Origin: Candidatus Omnitrophota bacterium | GTDB taxonomy: Bacteria > Omnitrophota > Gorgyraeia > 2-02-FULL-51-18 > JAGOUK01 | DNA length: 12,369 bases | Direction of reading: 5' to 3' | NCBI GenBank assembly: GCA_020058965.1 | Contig: JAGVCY010000054.1 | Span: forward strand, 1 to 12,369 | Part shown: positions 1-6,142 of the stretch, piece after piece | Position numbering within the stretch: the stretch's first letter is position 1 | How the letters are laid out: each line of letters begins with the position of its first letter | The notes under the pieces: model-generated | The model's input: only the letters and a program-made list of their open reading frames with translations | Database searches by the model: none | Told to the model about the DNA's origin: nothing | Translations under genes and position numbers: made by a program

Positions 1-218
1 GTCACTGTCACGGGCTCCGTAAATATATCTGAATAATCAGCCTTATTATCTACTAATTCATTTTCTCTGCCCTCACGGCTCCCTGATCCGTAGTCATTGC
101 GGTCGATCGAAGAAGCTTCGAACGACTCATACCAGCCATCCGCCTGAGCCCTAATGCCGGCTCCGACTAACGCGACCTGAGCAACGGCGATTATTAAAAG
201 AATTTTTTTTACTCTCAT
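1..218 (-). CDS. Secreted protein of unknown function, N-terminal part only
   Basis: The reading frame starts at an ATG at 218-216 and runs off the left edge, giving 72 residues without a stop. The start is well supported: AAGGAG at 232-227 lies 8 nt upstream. The N-terminus MRVKKILLIIAVAQVALVGAG is a clear Sec signal peptide (basic start, hydrophobic core), with a probable cleavage site after A-Q-A at residue 26. The mature part that can be seen (DGWYESFEASSIDRNDYG...) is acidic, rich in Asp/Glu/Ser and low in hydrophobics, and matches no family I recognise. It is transcribed divergently from the glycosyltransferase operon, from a promoter overlapping that operon's own, so the two may be co-regulated. 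It could be a periplasmic, surface or outer-membrane protein; too little is present to decide. Confidence 0.75.
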   Translation of the reverse strand, partial: MRVKKILLIIAVAQVALVGAGIRAQADGWYESFEASSIDRNDYGSGSREGRENELVDNKADYSDIFTEPVTV

Positions 219-249
219 ATTTTTAACTCCTTCGATCCCCTTTTTCTAG

Positions 250-278
250 TTGAAATATACATTACAATTCTGTACAAT
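250..278 (+). promoter_or_regulatory. Predicted sigma70-type promoter of the glycosyltransferase-TpsB operon
   Basis: A -35 box TTGAAA (250-255) and a -10 box TACAAT (273-278) are separated by exactly 17 nt, and TG lies directly before the -10. Transcription would start near 285, leaving a leader of about 30 nt before the first gene. The -10 is inside a palindrome (269-289) and is the second copy of a direct repeat TACAATTC (263-270 and 273-280, 10-bp period). The promoter is a match by eye; no transcript data are available. Confidence 0.5.
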
Positions 279-282
279 TCAA
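254..282 (-). promoter_or_regulatory. Predicted sigma70-type promoter of the left-edge secreted protein gene
   Basis: On the minus strand TTGAAT (282-277) and TATATT (259-254) are separated by 17 nt, an almost consensus layout. Transcription would begin near 247, about 30 nt before the start codon at 218. It occupies the same DNA as the opposite promoter: its -10 overlaps the plus-strand -35 and its -35 overlaps the plus-strand -10. RNA polymerase could therefore hardly occupy both at once. Confidence 0.45.
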
Positions 283-289
283 GTACAGA
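269..289. promoter_or_regulatory. Palindromic operator candidate between the divergent genes
   Basis: TCTGTAC (269-275) and GTACAGA (283-289) form perfect 7-bp arms around a 7-nt spacer. The element covers the plus-strand -10 box and start region and the minus-strand -35 box, where a dimeric repressor would block both promoters. It is not a standard gamma-proteobacterial LexA box: CTG and CAG are 13 nt apart instead of 10. The binding protein is unknown. Confidence 0.4.
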
Positions 290-300
290 GATACTAAATA

Positions 301-324
301 ATGATTAGAATAGTTTGCTATTGA
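301..324 (+). CDS. Possible 7-residue leader peptide upstream of the glycosyltransferase
   Basis: The only ATG just downstream of the plus-strand promoter opens a frame encoding MIRIVCY and ending in TGA at 322-324. An AGAG sequence (287-290) is a weak ribosome binding site about 10 nt upstream. The stop overlaps an in-frame TTG of the glycosyltransferase (321-323) as TTGA, the arrangement expected for reinitiation or translational coupling. It may equally be chance. It is listed because the downstream gene has no convincing ribosome binding site of its own. Confidence 0.2.
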   Translation: MIRIVCY

Positions 325-1505
325 TTACATATTATGCCAATTTTATTTGGTTGATTCTTATTATATCAGCCCTTTTACTCTTCTTCGCCAGCGCAGGCTA
401 TCCTTTGCTTCTATATGTAATGATGCCATTTAAGCCAAACCGCCCCGATCTTCCCCCGGAAGAACCGACGGTTTCGCTCATCATCACGGCTCATAATGAA
501 GAAAAGTGCATCCTCGAAAAGCTCAAGAACTCCCTGGCGCTGGATTACCCAAAAAATAAACTTGAGGTGATCTTGGCGCTGGACGGCTGCACGGATCGGA
601 CTCACGAATTCGCGATTCCCTTTAAAGAACTTGGCCTCATCCTGCTTCCCGTTTCCGAACACCGTGGAAAATCCCACGCACAAAATCTTGCGGTCCGCAA
701 ATCAACGGGTGCCGTACTGGTGTTTTCGGACACCAACGCCATGCTCCTGCCCGATGCGATCCGGCATCTTGTGGGTCATTTTTCGGACCCCGGTATAGGC
801 AGCGTCTGCGGGGACCTCCGGTACTGGTCCCGAGACAATGATTCGTTGAATTCTCTCGGTGAGCGGTTGTATAAAAAATTTGATAATTGGGTCAAGGATG
901 CCGAGAGCAGGATGGGAGTGCTTCTGAGTGCCGAAGGGTCGCTCTTCGCTCTGAGGCGTGAATTCTATTCCGAAATCGGGACGGAGCAAGCCGATGACAT
1001 CCTCCCGCCACTCTCCGTCGTTGAACAAAAAAAGCTGAATATTTATGAAAAGCGCGCGGTGTCCCTTGAAAATTATGATTTGTCCGATGCTCAGCAGTTG
1101 GCGCGCCGGACACGGATCATCACCCGGCTCATACACAGCTATTGGCTGATGCGCCGGATGTTCAATCCGTTTTATGCGGGATGGAACGCCATCGCGCTGT
1201 GGGTCAATAAAGGCCTCAAGCTATTGTCACCTTTCTTCCTGATCGCCCTTTTTATTTCGTCGGCGGCTGGAGCGGTATTGGGCGCCACCGCACTGCCATT
1301 GAGTCGAATCTTGGCCGCAGGACAATTGGGCTTTTATTTGTTGGCGGGGCTTCATCCGCTGCTCAGACCGCTGCCAAAACCCCTATTTCTCGCACAGCTT
1401 GTGTATCTTCCCTACGCGTTTGTCCTTTTTGAAACGGGTATTCTCCTCGGTTGGATCCATGTAATTCTTGGAAAAAAGGTTGTCCTATGGCCGCCATCGC
1501 GTTAA
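315..1505 (+). CDS. Family 2 glycosyltransferase, membrane-bound
   Basis: An inverting GT-A (GT2) enzyme predicted to transfer a sugar from a nucleotide-sugar donor at the cytoplasmic face of the inner membrane. An N-terminal membrane segment (residues 9-35) precedes the catalytic domain. That domain has the nucleotide-binding strand VSLIITAHNEE (53-63), DGCTD (90-94), a DxD-like SDTNA (138-142), acceptor/base candidates ADD (226-228) and a QQLARRTR stretch (260-267) resembling the QxxRW region of processive members. Membrane segments follow at about 303-327, 333-350 and 358-386. The layout recalls ExoA-like or processive synthases more than soluble Dol-P-Man synthases, so acceptor and sugar are unknown. 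The start is uncertain: an in-frame stop at 306 leaves TTG 315 or TTG 321. ATG 420 would delete the first membrane segment. The 3' end overlaps the next gene by 19 nt. Confidence 0.85.
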   Translation: MLLITYYANFIWLILIISALLLFFASAGYPLLLYVMMPFKPNRPDLPPEEPTVSLIITAHNEEKCILEKLKNSLALDYPKNKLEVILALDGCTDRTHEFAIPFKELGLILLPVSEHRGKSHAQNLAVRKSTGAVLVFSDTNAMLLPDAIRHLVGHFSDPGIGSVCGDLRYWSRDNDSLNSLGERLYKKFDNWVKDAESRMGVLLSAEGSLFALRREFYSEIGTEQADDILPPLSVVEQKKLNIYEKRAVSLENYDLSDAQQLARRTRIITRLIHSYWLMRRMFNPFYAGWNAIALWVNKGLKLLSPFFLIALFISSAAGAVLGATALPLSRILAAGQLGFYLLAGLHPLLRPLPKPLFLAQLVYLPYAFVLFETGILLGWIHVILGKKVVLWPPSR

Positions 1506-2878
1506 AGCCCGGAGTAATTTCTTTTAATTCTAAATGGACCTGGGCCTGGCTCGGCGGGGCGGCCGCGTGGCTGCTGCTGCATGCCTGGCGGCTGGGGACA
1601 CCGGGGCAGGAGGTGTTCGATGAATTCCATTATGTTCGGGTGGCTCGAGGTCTTCTCACTCCGGGCGGCGATATCGGCCAAGCGCACCCCCTTCTGGGAT
1701 TAACACAGATCGCCTGGTCCATCCGACTTTTGGGAGACAATCCCGCGGCGTGGCGGATCAGCTCGCTGATGTTTGGATTTGGTGTGTGGGTTTTGGTGGC
1801 CCTGCTAGCCTACCGATTGACGGGTCGTCAGCGCGCGGCTGCGCTGGCCGCCTTTCTCTGGTCGCTCGACGGGATCGCATTAGTTCAGGCGCGATTAGGG
1901 CTCATGAACTCTCCGTTGCTCTTCGGAATGTTAGCGGCCGTCTTATTTCTACTTCCTTCCTCTCCGCACGAATCCAGCCCGCCGCTATCCGGATTCCGAG
2001 TCGCAGCATCCGGCGTCATGTTTGGCCTGGCGATGGCGGTCAAATGGTCGGCGCTTCCGGGGTTCATTCCGTGCATCGCGCTGTTAATGATGAGGTCAGA
2101 CCGAAAGAGATTTTTATCCGCCGAATTAGCGGGTCGTGTCGCGCTTTGGACGGCAGCGGTGATCGTAATTTATTTTGCTTCGTTTTGGCTTGTCGCGCCC
2201 TTCAATCATTTTGGATGGAAACGAATTATTGACTACCAGTCCTATATGCTTAATTTCCACTTCTGGAAAAGCAAGCCCCATCCCTACGCCTCCGCTTGGT
2301 GGAGCTGGCCCCTGCTATTGCGGCCGGTGTGGTACTACTTCCTGGACGGTGTCTACCGCTCGATAACGGTTCACGGTTCCGTACGCGGTCTCATTGGACT
2401 GGGCAATCCTATGATTTACCTGGCTTTTCCGCTCGGACTTGCAATTTCATTTCTCAATCGGAGCAAAAAAACCGACTATCCTTCATGGGTGCGCCGATGG
2501 CTTTTGATCTCATTTTTTGGAAACTGGCTTCCCTGCGCCCTTTTATCGCGCGTGATGTTCATTCATTATTTTTACCCCGCGTCTGTTTTTGCATTGTTGG
2601 CGCTGGTGCTCGCGCTGGATAATTGGTGGGAGCGGGGCGGGGTCAGATCCGCGTTCGTATTTTTGTACCTTGTACTTACGGTAGGAATGTTCCTTTTTTG
2701 GTATCCTCTATGGAGCGCGTGTCCCGTCAGTCGCGGCTTTTATGAACAGCATCTCTGGCTGACCAGTTGGAAGCGCCATATTGCCAGTGATCAATTTATC
2801 GCGGAGACCGCGGAAGCAGTAAAACAATCTCCGTATTTAAAAAAATCTTATTGGCCTTTGCCTTCAGAAAAACACTGA
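1487..2878 (+). CDS. GT39 protein O-mannosyltransferase (PMT family)
   Basis: Integral membrane enzyme (463 aa) expected to transfer mannose from a polyprenyl-phosphate donor to Ser/Thr of proteins as they leave the Sec translocon; the mycobacterial homologue Rv1002c does this. The family signature is clear. An early loop has the acidic pair in FDEFHY (44-49) and AHPLLG (66-71). Then come QARLGLMNS (134-142), the C-terminal HPYASAWWSWPLLLRPVWYY block (265-284), GNP (306-308) and IHYFYP (359-364), with about ten hydrophobic helices. The start at ATG 1487 is chosen because AAAGG (1475-1479) lies 7 nt upstream; a longer in-frame TTG start at 1451 has no support. Position 141 is Asn where many relatives have Asp. 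The gene sits between a GT2 enzyme and two outer-membrane proteins, suggesting that an exported protein of this locus is the substrate. Confidence 0.9.
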   Translation: MAAIALKPGVISFNSKWTWAWLGGAAAWLLLHAWRLGTPGQEVFDEFHYVRVARGLLTPGGDIGQAHPLLGLTQIAWSIRLLGDNPAAWRISSLMFGFGVWVLVALLAYRLTGRQRAAALAAFLWSLDGIALVQARLGLMNSPLLFGMLAAVLFLLPSSPHESSPPLSGFRVAASGVMFGLAMAVKWSALPGFIPCIALLMMRSDRKRFLSAELAGRVALWTAAVIVIYFASFWLVAPFNHFGWKRIIDYQSYMLNFHFWKSKPHPYASAWWSWPLLLRPVWYYFLDGVYRSITVHGSVRGLIGLGNPMIYLAFPLGLAISFLNRSKKTDYPSWVRRWLLISFFGNWLPCALLSRVMFIHYFYPASVFALLALVLALDNWWERGGVRSAFVFLYLVLTVGMFLFWYPLWSACPVSRGFYEQHLWLTSWKRHIASDQFIAETAEAVKQSPYLKKSYWPLPSEKH

Positions 2879-4359
2879 TGAAATTCTTAAAAATCCTCTC
2901 AGCAACAGTCTGCTTCGCGGGCGCAGGTGCCCTGCTGTACCTGCCTTCAACCGCTCACGCCGACGGCGAAGCAGCCGGCTCCAGCGAAACCCAAAGCACC
3001 TTCCTCAAGGAGGATGCCCTGTCTGGAGTGATTGATGATGCCAAGGAATCTCAAAAAAAATTGGCGGCGTCTCAAATTAAAGATAAGGACCTCGAATCCG
3101 GAAATGAAGATGCTTTTTCCTACACAGGAGGCGGCCGCTTACGCTTCGCTTTTAGACACTACCGGAATATCGACAGTCAGCAGGGTGCCGAGGACGCGCT
3201 CAAAACCAGTTGGACCACCGACGCGTATGCTTGGGGCTCTGCCAATTGGGGACAGGTATTCAGCGTTTACGCTCGAGCGGATGCTGCATATATCTCCCGC
3301 GTAACCGGCACTCCCTACACCGGCATTGGAGATGATAACCGGGGCCCGGTGCTGACTCAGGCCTTCGCTCGATGGACTCCCGATGCGGACTGGTCTCCCC
3401 GATTGACGGTTGGCCGCCAATACCTTTACCTGGGCCGCGGGCTTGCTTACGCAGCCATCCATGACGGGGTTCTGGGTGAGGTCAAAAAATTGGTGTTTGG
3501 ATTTAAATCTTTTGCGTCCATGACTCCTCCGCACGATGACAATATTGACTTCAGCGTACCGGGGTTTGAAAAGGAAGGAGATCGGACATTCTTCGGAGCC
3601 GAGGCGTCGTTTTGGGTGATCCCGCGCACCGTGCTTTATATTTATGGTCTTTTTCAGCAGGACAAGTCTTCGGAAAACACCGACAACCCCAGACAAAGTT
3701 ATCATTACAATTCCAACTATGCCGGCGGTGGATTCGGCAGCTCGCCCGTCGATGGACTGGATGTGTGGAGCGAGATCATTGGCGAGTGGGGCGATGGATT
3801 TACGGACGCAAGTCGCGTTCCGCTCGAAAAAACAAAGGTCGATTCCTGGGCGTTTATGGCCGGTGGCGGTTACCGCTTTCGCATGCCCACTTCGCCCGTG
3901 GTCAAGGGCGCTTTTGCTCATGGCGAAGGAGATCCTGACCGCAGCCGCGTCACCAACACCGTTGGCGGTGACATCGACGGCAATGACCGTAACTTCCTTT
4001 ACTTTGGTTTTTATCAATCCGGTTACGCGTTCCAGCCGCGCCTGTCCAATATCAACATTGCCAGCGCCGACGCATCGTTCCAACCGCTCGAAAAATCGGT
4101 GTGGTTCAAAAAGCTCGCGGTTGGAGGAAAGTATCATTACTACTTCAAGGATGAAGCCGAGGGCGGAACCTCAGACTTCGAATCCACCTCGAACTCGTCC
4201 GATGTCGGCTCCGAGTGGGACGCGTACCTGTACTGGCAGGTCTTTGCGGATACTCTGGTCAGCGCACGCTACGGATGGTTCGCGCCGGGCAATGCATTTC
4301 CGGAAGACACAAGAGATGTGACCCAATACCTTCAGGTGACCCTTGCGCTTACTTTTTAG
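2878..4359 (+). CDS. Outer-membrane beta-barrel, alginate-export (AlgE-like) family
   Basis: A 493-residue secreted barrel protein. The signal peptide (residues 1-28, MKFLKILSATVCFAGAGALL..., cleavage after A-H-A) fixes the start at ATG 2878, whose first base is the last base of the preceding TGA. An acidic/polar linker (about 30-82) precedes the barrel. The barrel shows alternating aromatic strands, LTVGRQYLYLGRG (176-188), and a closing block with SEWDAYLYWQVFADTLVSAR (445-464), a W-F-A-P-G stretch and a terminal LALTF. A C-terminal Phe is the usual outer-membrane assembly signal. The GRQ block and the G-x-E-W-D...F-x-P-G ending are what I associate with Alginate_exp (PF13372) channels. The polymer or solute passed is unknown. 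With a GT2 enzyme in the same operon, polysaccharide export is possible; a general porin role is the alternative. Confidence 0.72.
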   Translation: MKFLKILSATVCFAGAGALLYLPSTAHADGEAAGSSETQSTFLKEDALSGVIDDAKESQKKLAASQIKDKDLESGNEDAFSYTGGGRLRFAFRHYRNIDSQQGAEDALKTSWTTDAYAWGSANWGQVFSVYARADAAYISRVTGTPYTGIGDDNRGPVLTQAFARWTPDADWSPRLTVGRQYLYLGRGLAYAAIHDGVLGEVKKLVFGFKSFASMTPPHDDNIDFSVPGFEKEGDRTFFGAEASFWVIPRTVLYIYGLFQQDKSSENTDNPRQSYHYNSNYAGGGFGSSPVDGLDVWSEIIGEWGDGFTDASRVPLEKTKVDSWAFMAGGGYRFRMPTSPVVKGAFAHGEGDPDRSRVTNTVGGDIDGNDRNFLYFGFYQSGYAFQPRLSNINIASADASFQPLEKSVWFKKLAVGGKYHYYFKDEAEGGTSDFESTSNSSDVGSEWDAYLYWQVFADTLVSARYGWFAPGNAFPEDTRDVTQYLQVTLALTF

Positions 4360-6142
4360 CGTACCGCCGGCTTTGATTTTCTTGCTCATGTTGTCCGGTT
4401 CGGCATTCGCCGCGGACGAGGCTTCCCTTTCCGCCGAAGCGGCTCAGGACCTGACCGACCAGGCCGAAGCGTTCAGAGACGAAGCACGCAATCAATTGCC
4501 GGCCGTTTCGGAACGGCCTGAAATTTCTGAAATCGAAAAACCGCAGATCCCCGTTGGGTCCGACGAAGCCGGTCCGTCTTTTTATGTCAAAGAAATCCGA
4601 TTTGAGGGCAACCGCCTTCTCGCGGCTTCCGAGTTCCGGGCGCTGGCCGTTCCGTTCGAGCAAAAAACCCTTAATTTTGCCGAGTTGTCCAAATTGATTT
4701 CCGCCGTCACACGGGAATACCAATCACGCGGCTTCACCACCAGCTTCGCCTACCTCCCCCCGCAAAAGATCGCGGACGGCATCGTGACCGTCCGGATCAT
4801 CGAAGGGGTGATCGGCTCGGTGAAGGTCGAGAACAACCGCTTTTTTTCCGAGGCGGTTTATCGGCGGGATTTGGGGCCGTTTGAAGGCCGGACATTTCGT
4901 TATCAGGATCTGGAATCGGGCCTCTACCGCCTAAATTCTCAACCCGACCGCTCCGCCAAGGCCTTCTTGATGGCCGGAAAGGACGAGCTGACTTCCGACC
5001 TCCTCCTCAAAGCCGAAGATTCGTCGCCTTTTCATGGCTGGTACGAGTTCAATAATCGCGGCAGCAAACGGTCGGGTCGCGGCCGGCATATCGCGCATCT
5101 GGAGCATAATAATTTTTTTGGAACCGGAGATCAGCTGGGTTACAACTATTCGTGGTCCGAGGAAGGCAGCATCAGCGCAAACTCGCTTTCGTACAACCTG
5201 CCGCTCGGTGACGGCACCAACGAATTCAACCTGGAGTCAAGTTATGTCCTGACGGCTCTCTCGGGTGATTTAAAAGCCGCGGACATCGACGGACTTTCGT
5301 GGAGCGTGACGCCCGGCTACACACGGCACTGGGTCCGGTCGCCGGCGTTTGCGCTGGATGGGTATATGGGGCTGGATATCAAGGATTCCAAAACGACGGT
5401 TCAGAATCTTAAGATTTACATGGACCGGATGCGAATACTCAAGCTGGGGCCCCGCCTGACACTGCAGGACACCGTGAGCCGCAGCTTTCTGTACTTCGAC
5501 GCCAACATAGGCCTCCCCGGCTTCATGGGCGGTCTGCGGCCGGACGACCCGAACGCCAGTCGGCCCGATTCCGGCGGACGCTTCGTTTATTACACGGCTG
5601 GGATCACGCGGATTCAGCGCCTGCCATCTTCGATCTTGCTGATCTTAAAAGCCGACGGCCAGCTGGCCGACAACACGCTGACCTCCAGCGAAAATTACCG
5701 TCTCGGCGGCGCATTCACCGTCCGCGGCTATCCGGAATCCGACTCCCTCGGTGATTCGGGTTTTCGCTATTCGGCTGAGATCGAAACACCGATCCCCTTC
5801 CTGCATCGGCCTGAAGACGATGGCAAGCCGACTGTTGATCCGGAAGATCTGGAAGCGCTCCGCACCAAGCCATCCGAAACTAAGATCTTTCCGATCATCC
5901 AAAAAGCATTTGGAAGGGCGGGGCGGCTCACGGCCTTTGTGGACGGGGGAAAAACTTCATTTAAAAACCGCTCGACCGATTCTGATGTAAAAAATAAATC
6001 CCTGCTCGGTGCCGGAGGCGGCGTAAAGATGCAGCTCAATTCATCGTCGTCGGTTCAATGTCAGATCGCCCAACCAATCGGTAACAATTCTTCCGACGAA
6101 GACCAAACCCAGGTCCACCTCTCCGCCAAAGTCGGCTTCTAA
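4343..6142 (+). CDS. TpsB / ShlB-FhaC family two-partner-secretion transporter
   Basis: Outer-membrane Omp85-superfamily pore (599 aa) that exports a TpsA partner. In order: signal peptide 1-23 (cleavage after A-F-A), a charged helical stretch 27-60 that could be the H1 plug helix, POTRA_2 at about 79-155 (FYVKEIRFEGN), a second POTRA-like segment at 156-225, then the 16-strand barrel. The hallmark loop-6 motif VRGY is at 460-463, followed by GD-x-G. The protein ends in Phe, as barrels do. The start is TTG 4343, inside the previous gene (17-nt overlap). AGGTGA at 4334-4339 is the ribosome binding site, and this start gives a complete signal peptide. A charged insertion at about 488-520, after the loop-6 hairpin, is probably a lengthened periplasmic turn. 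The likely cargo is the convergent TpsA gene next door. Confidence 0.92.
   Translation: MRLLFSVPPALIFLLMLSGSAFAADEASLSAEAAQDLTDQAEAFRDEARNQLPAVSERPEISEIEKPQIPVGSDEAGPSFYVKEIRFEGNRLLAASEFRALAVPFEQKTLNFAELSKLISAVTREYQSRGFTTSFAYLPPQKIADGIVTVRIIEGVIGSVKVENNRFFSEAVYRRDLGPFEGRTFRYQDLESGLYRLNSQPDRSAKAFLMAGKDELTSDLLLKAEDSSPFHGWYEFNNRGSKRSGRGRHIAHLEHNNFFGTGDQLGYNYSWSEEGSISANSLSYNLPLGDGTNEFNLESSYVLTALSGDLKAADIDGLSWSVTPGYTRHWVRSPAFALDGYMGLDIKDSKTTVQNLKIYMDRMRILKLGPRLTLQDTVSRSFLYFDANIGLPGFMGGLRPDDPNASRPDSGGRFVYYTAGITRIQRLPSSILLILKADGQLADNTLTSSENYRLGGAFTVRGYPESDSLGDSGFRYSAEIETPIPFLHRPEDDGKPTVDPEDLEALRTKPSETKIFPIIQKAFGRAGRLTAFVDGGKTSFKNRSTDSDVKNKSLLGAGGGVKMQLNSSSSVQCQIAQPIGNNSSDEDQTQVHLSAKVGF

Noticed and set aside
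269..289. LexA/SOS box
   Set aside because: The arms contain CTGTAC/GTACAG but the CTG-CAG distance is 13 nt, not the 10 of the gamma-proteobacterial box. It also does not match other LexA types I know.
702..1136. 144-residue minus-strand open frame
   Set aside because: Antisense to the GT2 glycosyltransferase, with no domain features.
3139..4137. 332-residue minus-strand open frame
   Set aside because: It lies wholly opposite the AlgE-like barrel gene, which has a signal peptide, barrel strands and coupling to its neighbours. The minus-strand product has no recognisable domain or signal.
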